Source: Aquidulcibacter sp.
GTDB lineage: Bacteria; Pseudomonadota; Alphaproteobacteria; Caulobacterales; Aquidulcibacteraceae
Assembly: GCA_027532555.1 (NCBI GenBank)
Contig: JAPZTJ010000057.1
Coordinates: forward strand, 59,224 to 123,223
Direction: 5' to 3'
DNA: 64,000 nt
Both the position numbers and the translations under genes were made by a program. Numbering within the stretch: position 1 is the first letter of the stretch; each line of letters starts with the position of its first letter. A model generated the notes under the pieces. That model saw nothing but the letters and a program-made list of their open reading frames with translations. It did no database searches and was not told where the DNA came from. Below, in pieces: positions 44,285 through 53,529 of the stretch.

Positions 44285-44899
44285 GTGACGATTCATTCTT
44301 ACGAGGGCGATTTACCTGATGGCTTGGATTTAGGGCCCGTTGTGGCTGTGGATACGGAGACCTTGGGTCTGTCCTTAGTGCGTGACGCCTTGTGTGTGGT
44401 GCAACTGAGCGCTGGCGATGGCAATGCACATATCGTCCGCCTGAACCGGCCGGCTTATGATTGCCCAAATCTTAAGGCCCTGCTGGCCAATCCAAAGGTG
44501 GAGAAGCTGTTTCATTTCGCCCGCTTTGATGTGGCGATGTGCAAGCAGTATTTAGGCATAGAGGTCGGCCCGGTCTTCTGTACAAAAATCGCTTCTAAAT
44601 TGGTGCGCACCTATACCGACCGCCATGGCTTAAAGGACTTGGTGAAAGAGCTTGTTGGCGTTGAACTCAACAAGCAACAGCAAAGCTCTGACTGGGGCGC
44701 GGCGCAATTGAGCGAGGCGCAGCTGGCTTATGCAGCCTCTGACGTGCTCTATCTACATGCCGCCAAGACCCGTTTGGTTGAGATGCTCAAGCGCGAGGGA
44801 AGGATGGAAACAGCGCAAGCCTGCTTTGACTTCCTGCCGGTCCGTGCCGATTTGGACTTGATGGGCTGGTCTGAGTCAGACATCTTTTCCCACGCATGA
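44285..44899 (+). CDS. nrnC: NrnC-type short ribonuclease D (nanoRNase)
   Basis: A 204-residue DEDD exonuclease: VAVDTETLGLS (Asp and Glu), FHFARFDVAM (Asp) and LAYAASDVLYLHA (Tyr and Asp). Full-length RNase D carries C-terminal HRDC domains of about 170 more residues; their absence and the length match NrnC of alphaproteobacteria, which degrades dinucleotides left by other RNases. The end overlaps lptC by four bases, starting the well-known lpt/rpoN block. Genome databases usually call it ribonuclease D. Confidence 0.85.
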   Translation: MTIHSYEGDLPDGLDLGPVVAVDTETLGLSLVRDALCVVQLSAGDGNAHIVRLNRPAYDCPNLKALLANPKVEKLFHFARFDVAMCKQYLGIEVGPVFCTKIASKLVRTYTDRHGLKDLVKELVGVELNKQQQSSDWGAAQLSEAQLAYAASDVLYLHAAKTRLVEMLKREGRMETAQACFDFLPVRADLDLMGWSESDIFSHA

Positions 44900-45684
44900 C
44901 AATGCTCGACACCATCCATTCCGCTAGGCGGCGTATGACGCCGAATGATGCGCGCGTCCGCACCATCCGGGTAAAGATCACGCGCGTGGTGTTCTTGGCT
45001 GGGGCGGCTCTTTCAACCCTGCTCTTGGTCGGCAGTGTGATATTGCGGGGGGTGCAAGGGGCCGCGATTGATACCAGCAAACTGGTTCAAGGCGACCAAT
45101 TTGTGATGGATGCACCAGAATTCGTAGGCAATACACGCGAAGGCAAGCGTCTAAAGGTCACGGGCTTGAAAGCAACGCGCAGTATTTCAGATTCTGCAGG
45201 GGCAGTTCGGCTTGAAAAGCCAAAATTGGAAACCGCAGATGGCAGCGTAGCAACCGCAGATGAGGGCATTTGGTCGCAAGATGTCCAGACGCTGTCGTTG
45301 AAAGGCAATGTCGTTTTTTCGCGCAAGACGGGCGAACGAGCGACCGGCATTTCGGCCATGTGGTCGTCCGATCCTTCCGTTCTAACGGTAGAAGGCGGGA
45401 CCCAGATCGTATTGCCCAGCGGCGAAACCGCCACGGCACAGTCGCTGCAGTGGGATGAAGCCAAGGGGGCGGTAGCCTTGATGGGCAATGCACGCGTAAC
45501 TTTCAAGAACGGCGAGGCAACGTCAGACCGTGCCTATTTCGACAAGGAAACCCGAAACTTGATAGGTACTGGCGCAATCCAAATTCGATCAGAGCTAGGC
45601 ACGGGGGCTGCTGACCGCTATGAGTACAATACGGAAAGCCGGCGATTGCGCCTGACGGGCAATGTGATCGCTCGACTCAACTGA
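44896..45684 (+). CDS. lptC: LPS export protein LptC
   Basis: LptC anchors LPS-transport bridges to the inner-membrane LptFG complex. The 262-residue protein has a short cytoplasmic N terminus, one membrane helix (about 29-50) and a periplasmic beta-jellyroll with MDAPEFVGNTREGKRLKVTG and repeats of about 20-25 residues as in LptA. ATGA overlaps nrnC. Fits with lptA and lptB following. Confidence 0.88.
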   Translation: MTMLDTIHSARRRMTPNDARVRTIRVKITRVVFLAGAALSTLLLVGSVILRGVQGAAIDTSKLVQGDQFVMDAPEFVGNTREGKRLKVTGLKATRSISDSAGAVRLEKPKLETADGSVATADEGIWSQDVQTLSLKGNVVFSRKTGERATGISAMWSSDPSVLTVEGGTQIVLPSGETATAQSLQWDEAKGAVALMGNARVTFKNGEATSDRAYFDKETRNLIGTGAIQIRSELGTGAADRYEYNTESRRLRLTGNVIARLN

Positions 45685-45750
45685 CAATTTTAACACTGGG
45701 CTCGTGCGCCTGGTGGCTAGAAGTGTCGAATCTCTATCAATGGACTTGAT

Positions 45751-46281
45751 ATGACCCAGTTTAAGAACCTTGCTGTACCCAGCTTTGCGATCCTCCTCAG
45801 CCTTGGCCTTATGGGTGGCGCAGCTTTGGCGCAATCAAATAGCAGCAGCGGCCCGATAGAAGTGTCGGCCAATGATTTGGTATATGATCCAGCTGCCGGT
45901 GTTAGCACCTTGGTGGGCAATGCATCCGTAGCGCAAGATGGTGCAGTAATCCGTGCGCCGCGTATCCGCGTGACCTATCTGCGCGGAACCAATGGGTCCG
46001 ACGGCAACATCGACAAAGTCTATACAGAGGGGGAGACCTTCTATGTCACCCCAACTGAAAGAATCCGGGGTGATCGGGCTATTTTTGATGCGCCAGCCAA
46101 TACGGTTCAGTTTTTCGGCAATGTTGTCGCTGTTCAGGGCCAAAGTGTTCTGAAAGGCTCGATGTTGACTTTGAACACCAAGACACGAGCCTCGACCATG
46201 CGTGGCATGGACGGTCGCGTGCGGGCAGTGATTTTTCCAACCAATGGCCAAGCGACCAAGGGCGGCCCAGCCTCCAAATGA
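45751..46281 (+). CDS. lptA: LPS transport periplasmic protein LptA
   Basis: LptA forms the periplasmic bridge for LPS. The 176-residue protein has a signal peptide (FAILLSLGLMGGAALAQ), then the OstA-like segment IEVSANDLVYDPAAGVSTLVGNASVAQDGAVIRAPR broken by shorter strands, and AIFDAPANTVQFFGNVVAVQ. It lies between lptC and lptB in the usual order. Family length and order support the call. Confidence 0.88.
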   Translation: MTQFKNLAVPSFAILLSLGLMGGAALAQSNSSSGPIEVSANDLVYDPAAGVSTLVGNASVAQDGAVIRAPRIRVTYLRGTNGSDGNIDKVYTEGETFYVTPTERIRGDRAIFDAPANTVQFFGNVVAVQGQSVLKGSMLTLNTKTRASTMRGMDGRVRAVIFPTNGQATKGGPASK

Positions 46282-46324
46282 GTTCGCAATCCGATCGTGC
46301 CAGACGTTAGAAGGATTTTCGACC

Positions 46325-47089
46325 GTGCGCCCACACCATATTGCTGCCAGCGCTAGATCGCCTGATGAAATGGGCTTGATCGCACGCGACCTTGGTAAGG
46401 CTTACAAGGGTCGCCAAGTTGTCAATGGTGTTTCGCTCAGCCTTAAGCGCGGCGAAATTCTGGGCCTTTTGGGACCCAATGGTGCTGGCAAAACAACATG
46501 CTTTTACATGGTCATGGGCCTAATTCAGCCCGACTTTGGTGATATTTCGATTGATGGTCAGGATGTGACACTTTTGCCGATGTATGTTCGGGCACGTCTG
46601 GGCTTAGGTTATCTGCCACAAGAACCTTCGATCTTTCGCGGGATGAGTGTGGAAGACAATGTTCTGGCGGTTCTGGAAACAATAGAGCCCGATGCTCCCA
46701 CCCGCGAATTTCGTGCGACAGAGATTCTAACCGAATTGCGAATCGATCGCCTCCGCAAACAGCGGGCAACGTCGCTCTCTGGCGGGGAGAGGCGACGCCT
46801 TGAAATCGCGCGCGCGCTCGCAACTGACCCATCTTTTATCCTGTTAGACGAGCCTTTTGCTGGGATTGACCCACTCGCTATCGCAGATATCCGTGATTTG
46901 ATTGGATTTTTGAAGCAACGCGGCATTGGTGTGCTGATCACTGATCATAATGTCAGAGATACACTGAATATTATTGATCGTGCGACTATCATATTCGATG
47001 GCGAGGTCCTGTTTGAGGGTTCGCCAGACGAAGTGTTACACCAGCCCGACGTCCGCCGTGTTTATCTTGGAGCGGACTTTAGGGCTTAA
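46325..47089 (+). CDS. lptB: LPS export ABC ATPase LptB
   Basis: LptB powers LPS extraction from the inner membrane. Walker A LLGPNGAGKTTCFYMVMGL, signature LSGGERRRLEIARAL, Walker B FILLDEPFAGIDPLA and switch VLITDHNVRDTL are intact. I chose the GTG at 46325, 9 bp after AAGGA at 46311; ATG at 46370 (MGLIARDLG) is an alternative giving 239 residues, near the usual length. The frame is open further upstream in lptA. Confidence 0.92.
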   Translation: MRPHHIAASARSPDEMGLIARDLGKAYKGRQVVNGVSLSLKRGEILGLLGPNGAGKTTCFYMVMGLIQPDFGDISIDGQDVTLLPMYVRARLGLGYLPQEPSIFRGMSVEDNVLAVLETIEPDAPTREFRATEILTELRIDRLRKQRATSLSGGERRRLEIARALATDPSFILLDEPFAGIDPLAIADIRDLIGFLKQRGIGVLITDHNVRDTLNIIDRATIIFDGEVLFEGSPDEVLHQPDVRRVYLGADFRA

Positions 47090-47103
47090 CGGGGACGAGT
47101 AGA

Positions 47104-48618
47104 ATGGCTATCGCACCGCGCATGGAGCTTCGACAAGGCCAAGGCCTTGTTATGACGCCCCAATTGCAGCAAGCGATCAAGCTGTTGCAAATGTCCACGG
47201 TTGAATTGGCTGCCTATGTTGAGCAAGAATTAGAGCGCAATCCGGTTCTAGAGCGCATGGATGATGCTGAAGATTACGGCATCCAAGATACGCCCGAACT
47301 CGACCCCCGCGAAGCGGTAGCGGCTTCTGATGGTCCACAAGAATTATGCGCCAATGGCGAGGGACCAGACCCCCATGCTGAGGCCGCCCTTGATGCCAGT
47401 TATGAGGATGTCCACAGCGATGCCGACATGCCGGCCAGCGAAGCGATTGGCTCGAGTGTGGACTGGAGCAAAGCGGGCGATGGCCGGGGTGGCTTTGAAG
47501 ATTTAGAAGACTTTGAAAGTCGTCTCACACAAACGGTGTCGCTGCGCGATCATTTAGAGAGCCAAGCCGTATTGGCTTTCTCCTCACCCGTCGATCGCAT
47601 GGTTGCGAGCTATTTGATTGATCACGTCGATGACGCTGGTTATTTGCGCGCCGACATGAGCGAAGTGGCTGAGCGCTTGGGGATCGGCCATGATGCGTTG
47701 GAGCTTGTGGTTCAAACCTTGCAGACCTTTGATCCTACCGGGGTGTGTGCACGCAGTGTGGAAGAATGCCTCGCCGCACAACTCAAAGAGCGTGACCGAT
47801 ATGACCCGGCGATGGAGGCCCTCCTCGCCAATCTACCACTCTTGGCGCGCCACGACTTGAAGAGCCTGTATGACATTTGCGGCGTCGATGGGGCTGATCT
47901 GGCCGATATGATTGCTGAGATCCGGGCCTTAACGCCCAAGCCCGGCGCGACATTTGGCAGCGCAGATTCGAGCGCCATCATTCCCGACGTTTTTGTCCGG
48001 GAAGGGCCGATGGGTACCTGGCTGATTGAGCTAAACTCCGACACATTGCCACGGGTGCTGGTCAATATTGCCTATGCGGAGAGCGTGTCACGCCAAGCTC
48101 GCTCTCAGGATGAGCGCTCCTATCTGGCCGAAGCCCAAGCTGACGCGAATTGGCTGGTCAAAAGCCTCGATCAGCGCGCCCGCACGATTTTGAAAGTGGC
48201 GAAGGAAATCGTCCGCCAACAAGACGGCTTCTTGACCTATGGCGTCGCACATTTGCGTCCACTGATTTTGAAGGATGTTGCGCGCGCAATTGAGATGCAT
48301 GAGTCCACGGTCTCGCGCGTCACCAGCAATAAGTTTATTTCGACCCCGCGTGGCGTATTTGAGCTCAAATATTTCTTCACCACCGCTATTCATGCTTCCG
48401 ATGGCGGGGAATCCCACTCCGCTGAAGCCGTCCGTCATCGGATTAAGAGCCTGATTGACGGGGAAATGCAGGAAACGCCGCTATCGGATGATCGTATCGT
48501 CGAGATTCTGCGTGAGACAGGTGTGGATATCGCCCGGCGGACCGTGGCAAAATACCGTGAAGCCCTGCGAATTCCTTCATCGGTACAGCGCCGTAGGACC
48601 ATGAGCCGGGTTGGCTGA
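47104..48618 (+). CDS. rpoN: RNA polymerase sigma-54 factor RpoN
   Basis: RpoN recognises -24/-12 promoters. The 504-residue protein has the Gln-rich activator region MELRQGQGLVMTPQLQQAIKL, an acidic spacer (about 55-130), the core-binding region and the C-terminal RpoN box in VDIARRTVAKYREAL. All regions expected are present. The stretch between regions I and III is long and Asp/Glu-rich, as in other alphaproteobacteria. Confidence 0.96.
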   Translation: MAIAPRMELRQGQGLVMTPQLQQAIKLLQMSTVELAAYVEQELERNPVLERMDDAEDYGIQDTPELDPREAVAASDGPQELCANGEGPDPHAEAALDASYEDVHSDADMPASEAIGSSVDWSKAGDGRGGFEDLEDFESRLTQTVSLRDHLESQAVLAFSSPVDRMVASYLIDHVDDAGYLRADMSEVAERLGIGHDALELVVQTLQTFDPTGVCARSVEECLAAQLKERDRYDPAMEALLANLPLLARHDLKSLYDICGVDGADLADMIAEIRALTPKPGATFGSADSSAIIPDVFVREGPMGTWLIELNSDTLPRVLVNIAYAESVSRQARSQDERSYLAEAQADANWLVKSLDQRARTILKVAKEIVRQQDGFLTYGVAHLRPLILKDVARAIEMHESTVSRVTSNKFISTPRGVFELKYFFTTAIHASDGGESHSAEAVRHRIKSLIDGEMQETPLSDDRIVEILRETGVDIARRTVAKYREALRIPSSVQRRRTMSRVG

Positions 48619-48822
48619 TCGGCCCGCTTGTTCGCCGAACGGTTAAGTTGATTTGTTGTTTTAATAATTTGATAAATATAACATTTATGATAGCGTAAAC
48701 CACCAGTCTGCCTTGATGTAGCCGCACTTCAGCGCAAATTTATCTTCCCAAAGCGCTGTTCCAATGCAACAGTGATGTGACGGTGGATACACACCGCACC
48801 CAGGTACATGGAGGCACCCAAG

Positions 48823-49425
48823 ATGGGCAATCTCACAGTCAGAGTCACCGGCCGCAATATCGATGTCGGGGAGGCTTTACGGGGCAAAATCCAAGAAGAT
48901 CTTGAGATCGGGGTCGGCCGATATGTGTCGCGCGACGGCGAAGCGATCGTAACCTTAGACAAGCAACGCCACCTCTATCATGTGGAAACCATCGTCCATC
49001 TAGATTCCGGGATTACCCTAGAAGCCAATGGCGAGGCTTCTGAGCCTCACGCTGCTTTTGCTGCTGCCTTAGAGAAAATTGAAAAGCGTGTCCGTCGCTA
49101 TAAGCGCCGCTTAAAGGACCATCACGCCAAGCACCATGCGCCTCTACCGCGCGAAGAAGCCACCTATAATGTTATCGAATCCGATGATGTGGATGAGGCG
49201 GATGACGGGCAAGATTCTAGCGTGCCAGCCGGCCCCGCCGTGATCGCAGAGACAAAAACGGTAATTCGAACGATGCCTGTGGCCACTGCAGTAATGCAGT
49301 TAGAATTGGGTGAGGCACCATTTCTGATGTTTAGAAATCCCAGATCTGGCGAGCTCAACATTGTGTATAGACGCGCAGATGGGAATATTGGTTGGATTGA
49401 TCCGGCCCCTAGTGTATCGGGCTGA
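48823..49425 (+). CDS. hpf: Ribosome hibernation promoting factor, long form
   Basis: Long-form HPF binds the 30S decoding site and dimerises ribosomes into 100S particles. The 200-residue protein has an N-terminal beta-alpha domain (about 1-105, TVRVTGRNIDVGEALRGKI), a linker with an acidic patch (about 115-140) and the C-terminal dimerisation domain (EAPFLMFRNPRSGELNIVYRRADGNIGWIDP shortened here). GGAGG lies 8 bp before the ATG. Classic rpoN-hpf-ptsN order. Confidence 0.93.
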   Translation: MGNLTVRVTGRNIDVGEALRGKIQEDLEIGVGRYVSRDGEAIVTLDKQRHLYHVETIVHLDSGITLEANGEASEPHAAFAAALEKIEKRVRRYKRRLKDHHAKHHAPLPREEATYNVIESDDVDEADDGQDSSVPAGPAVIAETKTVIRTMPVATAVMQLELGEAPFLMFRNPRSGELNIVYRRADGNIGWIDPAPSVSG

Positions 49426-49493
49426 TTGCGACGCAGTATTTTTCAAACCAGTCGGTCCGTGCGGGGGCATAGGCCGACTCGAGAAAAGACCTT

Positions 49494-49961
49494 ATGCCTG
49501 ATCTAGCAGACCTTATCCGCGCTGACGCCATCGTTTTCCGGATCAAAGCGCAAACGAAAAATGAAGTACTTTTGGCCATGGCAGAAGCAGCTGTGACTGC
49601 CTATAGTGTGGACCTGTCGGCAACGCTTGAATCAACTCTGGAGCGGGAGCGTTTAGGCAGCACCGGTGTTGGCGAAGGCGTCGCCATTCCCCACGCACGA
49701 CTAAAGGGTCTGAAAGCTCCGGCGGCTGTCCTGGCTTTACTGGACCCACCGATTAACTTTGAAGCGCCCGATGGCCGGCCGGCCGACATTGTCGTCCTCT
49801 TGCTATCTCCTGAAGAAGCGGGGGCGGATCATCTAAAGGCGCTGGCACGGATTTCGCGTCTATTGCGCCGTCAAGACATACGCGACGGCCTTCGCGCTGC
49901 GCGATCGGCAGCAGCCATCCACGCCTTCACAAGCCATAACTCTAACTCAGAAGCCGCATAA
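49494..49961 (+). CDS. ptsN: Nitrogen-PTS enzyme IIA-like regulator PtsN
   Basis: PtsN is the output protein of the nitrogen phosphotransferase system, controlling potassium and metabolism in its phosphorylation state. The 155-residue protein has the active-site His67 in GVGEGVAIPHARL and the fold LADLIRADAIVF...; no transport IIB/IIC domain follows. It ends the rpoN-hpf-ptsN group. Standard length. Confidence 0.93.
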   Translation: MPDLADLIRADAIVFRIKAQTKNEVLLAMAEAAVTAYSVDLSATLESTLERERLGSTGVGEGVAIPHARLKGLKAPAAVLALLDPPINFEAPDGRPADIVVLLLSPEEAGADHLKALARISRLLRRQDIRDGLRAARSAAAIHAFTSHNSNSEAA

Positions 49962-49993
49962 AAAAAGTCGGCCACAGCGCAAGCTGGGCCGAC
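49960..49993 (-). terminator. Rho-independent terminator after the DUF533 gene
   Basis: GTCGGCC (49967-49973) pairs with GGCCGAC (49987-49993) and a run of A at 49960-49966 becomes T on the minus strand after the stem. It is placed to stop the DUF533 gene and overlaps the ptsN stop codon, so it may also limit the converging ptsN transcript. Confidence 0.65.
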
Positions 49994-50016
49994 CCATTCT
50001 TACCGTTTGATGCGCT

Positions 50017-50697
50017 TTAAGCTGGCAACAAAGCTTCATCATGCAATTTGGCGACCAGTGCCGTATCCAGCTTCAAGCGTGCCGCCAGATCAGCCAAATA
50101 GGCCTTTTCGGCTGGACCATTGGTATTGATTGCCACCAGTGAGGCAGCATAAATTTCCAACGCCAATTCTGGCGAGGTCGCACCCGCCACCACTTGCTGA
50201 ATATCGAGAGGCTTGGCCAATTCATCGAACAAGAAAGCCTTCTCGGTATCTGACAAGTCGATCTTGGCCAGATGGTCGAACAATTTCGCCTTTTCCGTCG
50301 CTTCAATCTGACCATCGGCCTTCATAGCCGAAATCATGGCGCGAATGGTCGCTTTACCGACGGCTTCTTGATCTTGCGCAGAACTTGGCAAGAACACGCC
50401 ATTGGGTGCCGTTTCCGAACCCGCTTGGCCCTGATGCTTTTGATAGGCATTATAGGCCAACGTGCCCAAAGCTGCGAGACCGCCGAGCGTAGCCGCTTGG
50501 CGTCCAAACTTTCCTGCAACGCCAGACAAGAGGAGGCCACCCAGGACGCCGGCTGCACCGGCACCTAGAGCGATATTCTTCGAGTCCGCATCTGCCTTAA
50601 CGCGATCCACCCCGGCCTGCCCCTCGGTCTTGATGGCAGAGATTGCCTTGGGCAATTCGCTTTGCAGCGCAGCAAAAATCTTATTTGCGTCAAACAT
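50017..50697 (-). CDS. DUF533/YebE family TerB-like inner-membrane protein
   Basis: The 226-residue protein has a hydrophobic Gly/Ala-rich segment (ALGAGAAGVLGGLLLSGV and GLAALGTLAYNAYQ, about 45-85) and a C-terminal TerB-like all-alpha domain (about 105-226, ATIRAMISAMKADGQIEATEKAKL), as in YebE. I chose ATG at 50697 rather than 50769; AAGGAGAG lies about 10 bp upstream. The family's role is not known. A clear terminator follows. Confidence 0.8.
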   Translation of the reverse strand: MFDANKIFAALQSELPKAISAIKTEGQAGVDRVKADADSKNIALGAGAAGVLGGLLLSGVAGKFGRQAATLGGLAALGTLAYNAYQKHQGQAGSETAPNGVFLPSSAQDQEAVGKATIRAMISAMKADGQIEATEKAKLFDHLAKIDLSDTEKAFLFDELAKPLDIQQVVAGATSPELALEIYAASLVAINTNGPAEKAYLADLAARLKLDTALVAKLHDEALLPA

Positions 50698-50880
50698 CCG
50701 TCGTCTCTCCTTGGTGGCCAGGTTCACTTCCAAGCCATAACCCTTAGATTGGGAGCGCAAACCCTGCATGCAAGAGCGTGTTCACGAACAGTTGCTCAAA
50801 CCCCTGCGTCGTTGTATCAGGCCCCATCTTTTGCCCCGCCGGGCAAAGCAAGACGTGGGTCCCGCCCACATCGAAAACGT

Positions 50881-50956
50881 GCCGCAATAGCTCAGTCGGT
50901 AGAGCACATCATTCGTAATGATGGGGTCGCAGGTTCGAATCCTGTTTGCGGCACCA
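50881..50956 (+). tRNA. tRNA-Thr (anticodon CGT)
   Basis: A 76-base gene ending in encoded CCA. Acceptor GCCGCAA pairs with TTGCGGC, anticodon arm CATCA-TTCGTAA-TGATG gives CGT, and the T arm has CAGGTTCGAATCCTG. Sequence character changes just downstream of its 3' end, a usual place for element integration. Confidence 0.95.
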
Positions 50957-51000
50957 GTTTTTCCTTAAAATTCAACAATTTACAGCTAGGATCAAGCCTC

Positions 51001-51028
51001 AAAATAGGTCAAATTAGTTACCTATTTT
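51001..51028. terminator. AT-rich inverted repeat after tRNA-Thr
   Basis: AAAATAGGT (51001-51009) and ACCTATTTT (51020-51028) are perfect 9-bp arms around a 10-base loop, with further T after the right arm. It could end the tRNA transcript. AT-rich arms and the nearby direct repeats also suit an integrase-binding region. Confidence 0.45.
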
Positions 51029-51031
51029 TAG

Positions 51032-51053
51032 TTTGCTACCAATTTGCTACCAA
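51032..51053. repeat. Two abutting 11-bp repeats near tRNA-Thr
   Basis: TTTGCTACCAA is present exactly at 51032-51042 and 51043-51053, 75-97 bp from the tRNA 3' end. Directly repeated short sites next to a tRNA are typical of integrase arm-type sites. No integrase gene is adjacent, so this stays a suggestion. Confidence 0.55.
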
Positions 51054-51470
51054 GGTTTGCGGACTTCAGTAGATGAAGGCGGCTGTGGATAAATTTACGC
51101 CCCAGCCAAGGCTAAGCGAAATTGTAGACCAATTCTAGTTAATCGTGTGGTGTGAAACGCCTTTACCGATTAAGTGACAGATGCCAGGCTGGATGAGTGA
51201 TGCCGTCTTCAAAATGAGCGCAGCGCGCTTTCGATAAATATGGCCTGCGGCCTAAAGCGTCGAAAGACCGGTTGTGGAACATTTCAGTCGTTCCCGCGCA
51301 GAGTGCCAAGCGGCAGGTCCTGCGTTGAAATCGGACACTCAGCGTTCGGCCGACGAGCATCCCACAGCTAAAGCAAATTGGTAGGTTACCAAATGGAAAT
51401 CCCCAATTCCGGGGCCAGCTCCGGTCTTGCGCGGACCGGTTCGCCGACTTCGCAACCAGCCCAGGAGCTT
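51054..51470. other. Region without a recognisable gene
   Basis: This 417-bp stretch has only short open frames. A small inverted repeat CCGGTC/GACCGG with a 7-base loop occurs around 51422-51440. I see no RNA gene or protein family. It may be decayed element DNA or a regulatory region. Confidence 0.5.
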
Positions 51471-52226
51471 TTACTGCTCGCTCACCTTGCTCCCCGCACT
51501 GTCCCCGCATTTCTGCGCCGCGCAGGCCAGCGTCGCGGTGCAGACCCATTCGGTCTCCGGGGGTGGCCAGCCCTTCCCCGGCACATAGCCGAACCTGATG
51601 GCCAGCTCTTCCGAAATGCACGCGAGACAAGTGCCGACCTTGGGGGCGTCCAGATAAGGCACGACACGCTCCGAACAATTGGCTGCGGTCGCAAAGCGGA
51701 CCGAAGTGAGCGTTTCGCTCCCGCCTATCGTGCAGCCCTGGCGGCGCGAAACCGAGGTGGTCAGCGCCGCGAAGGCGAAGTCGCGGGTCGATCCGGCGAT
51801 GCTGGTCGCCTGATCCCATGTGCGCGATGTGCAGGTCTTGGGCCTGGGCCGGGGCAGCTTGGCGCGGGCGCGCTCGGCCTCTTCCTGCATCCCAACAAAG
51901 CGTTCGGCTTCCGCGCGCCGCGCCGGGTTGCCGCCCATCTTGGCGAGCTGCGCGTCGACCTTGCGCCGGATCTCAGCCTGCGTTGCCTCCTGCTCAAGCC
52001 GATCACGCGCAAGTCGATCACGCTCCTTGCGCTCGCGTTCCTGCAGCTCGGCGCGCTGCTGTGGGATAAGATTTTCGGGGCAGATGCCGGAACGATTGGT
52101 AACGGGATGGAAGCAGGGGCCGGTGATCATATAGCCGCCTGACTCTTGAGCGAGCATCGGCGTGACCGCAAAAATCGTCAGGGCGGCCAGAACGAACCCC
52201 ATCACGGCGGAGTGAGATGACTTCAT
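51471..52226 (-). CDS. Secreted coiled-coil protein of unknown function
   Basis: The protein from ATG 52226 (251 residues) has a signal peptide (AVMGFVLAALTIFAVTPMLAQ), a charged helical region of RERKERDRLARDRLEQEATQAEIRRK type (about 58-110) probably forming a coiled coil, and a C-terminal domain rich in Cys (at least eight). The Cys pairs suggest disulfides in the periplasm. Composition is more GC-rich than nearby genes. No family recognised. An ATG at 52277 is the other possible start. Confidence 0.6.
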   Translation of the reverse strand: MKSSHSAVMGFVLAALTIFAVTPMLAQESGGYMITGPCFHPVTNRSGICPENLIPQQRAELQERERKERDRLARDRLEQEATQAEIRRKVDAQLAKMGGNPARRAEAERFVGMQEEAERARAKLPRPRPKTCTSRTWDQATSIAGSTRDFAFAALTTSVSRRQGCTIGGSETLTSVRFATAANCSERVVPYLDAPKVGTCLACISEELAIRFGYVPGKGWPPPETEWVCTATLACAAQKCGDSAGSKVSEQ

Positions 52227-52329
52227 GGCGTGGTGTCCGATCCGTCCAAGTCTTGCCCGAAAGGCCGCCGTGCGCAACGCTTGTTCAAAGGGCGATCAGA
52301 TCGCGGAGGCATGATCTGGACCGGGCGCA

Positions 52330-52944
52330 TCAGAAGTTCGCGTCCGCCGTCGCATCGCAGGCCAGCCGGATCACTTCCATCGCAAAGCCCGCCCGCTTGG
52401 CCAGATCCTCAGTCGGGAAACGGAAGCGTATTCCGCCGAAAGAGTACGTGTAATTGATCGGAAGCGTGACATCCGTACCATTGATCTGGACGGCGATCAC
52501 GTCCTTCCACAGGAGGACGCCGGAACCGTTTTGGAACGCATAATCTTCTGTGCCAGCAACCGGGTGTTCCTTAAAGCCGAAGAACGACCAGACACTGTTG
52601 CGCACGATTTCGGTCCCACCTGTCCGGTTGGAGCGTCGCTCGCCGTATTTGGCGTATACACCGATTTCGCTCGTGCAAGAGGCACCGTCCTGCTGCGGGT
52701 AGTGCTTCCACGAAGTGGCGGTGGCCATGGGGAAATTGACAATTGCGCCGCTGAAATCGCCCCTTGAAACGCCATAGTCGTGTTGGACGGATTTGCCGGT
52801 CACTTGTACGCCCCCCGCAGCGAAAACCTTCGTGAGGAAGGCTTGCGCGGTCTCTGGCGTCTGCCCTACTCCCTGCGCTGCAAGGTTGACCGGAAACGCG
52901 AGCAGCAAAGTGAAAGCTGCCAAGATACGAAATGCGTTAGCCAT
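52330..52944 (-). CDS. Secreted protein of unknown function
   Basis: From ATG 52944 (204 residues), preceded by GGGGGAAA about 5 bp upstream. It has a signal peptide (RILAAFTLLLAFPVNLAAQ) and a compact domain with KSVQHDYGVSRGDFSG, SWKHYPQQDGASC and NYTYSFGGIRFRFPTEDLAKRAGFA. Two Cys are visible. No family recognised. It reads in the same direction as the coiled-coil gene downstream, 103 bp away. Confidence 0.6.
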   Translation of the reverse strand: MANAFRILAAFTLLLAFPVNLAAQGVGQTPETAQAFLTKVFAAGGVQVTGKSVQHDYGVSRGDFSGAIVNFPMATATSWKHYPQQDGASCTSEIGVYAKYGERRSNRTGGTEIVRNSVWSFFGFKEHPVAGTEDYAFQNGSGVLLWKDVIAVQINGTDVTLPINYTYSFGGIRFRFPTEDLAKRAGFAMEVIRLACDATADANF

Positions 52945-53529
52945 GGTTTCCCCCCATACTGGACCAAGGCTAACAGCCGTCAAGCGGCTCGTAAAGCCAC
53001 AGAACTTTACCGTTCGCAGAGGTCGTGGAGTTCAGGCCAAGAGCTGGTACGCCTGCAAAGACACCGCGTATTTAGCTGGCACGCACATCGTGGAAGCGGG
53101 TTCGCAAACTAGAACGCAACCATGCCCTCGGCGTTCTTGTTCACTGGCTGCAAGGCGCGCTCGTACTGCTCCACCACCAAAAACTTGGACCATTTGGAAT
53201 TAGAACTCTTTGCAGTAATTTTCCTTGGCCTTCGATTGTTTTGGTCGCAGATTTGTTCGGCGCGAGACATCTGTAAGCTAGTACAAGGACTGCGATTGGC
53301 TCTGTGATAATCACTATAAGGTCAGTTTTTCTGCGATTTCGAAATAATCTTGGGCTTTTCGGTGCGGTTGCCTGCCAGGGCGTGTTCAATATGGCCGAAT
53401 TAATCGCCGGCCACCTTCTGACCCGCAACAAGCGGGCAAACGGCCAGCTTTATCCAAAGTCAGAATGTCTCGGATGGCGAAAAGGGGGAAGCAGATTTCT
53501 CGAGCTTAAGGCAAGTGGGCGGCCTGCGA
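52945..53529. other. Region without a recognisable gene
   Basis: About 585 bp with short open frames of unlike composition and no family match. Possible decayed element sequence. No repeat of note was found. Confidence 0.45.

Noticed and set aside
50780..50789. GTTCACGAAC palindrome that looks like part of a LexA site
   Set aside because: Spacing of the half-sites is 2, not 7, and it is convergent rather than a direct repeat, so it does not match the alphaproteobacterial LexA operator.
50946..51062. Repeat of the tRNA-Thr 3' end (GTTTGCGG) at 51055 as an att site
   Set aside because: Only eight bases are shared, too short for an attachment core.
51163..51819. Open frame of 218 codons on the minus strand and another on the plus strand at 51378-52142
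   Set aside because: Both overlap the secreted coiled-coil gene in other frames and lack signal sequence, family motif and conserved composition.
52984..53529. Short open frames on both strands
   Set aside because: No protein family, no ribosome sites of note and atypical composition; kept as an empty region.
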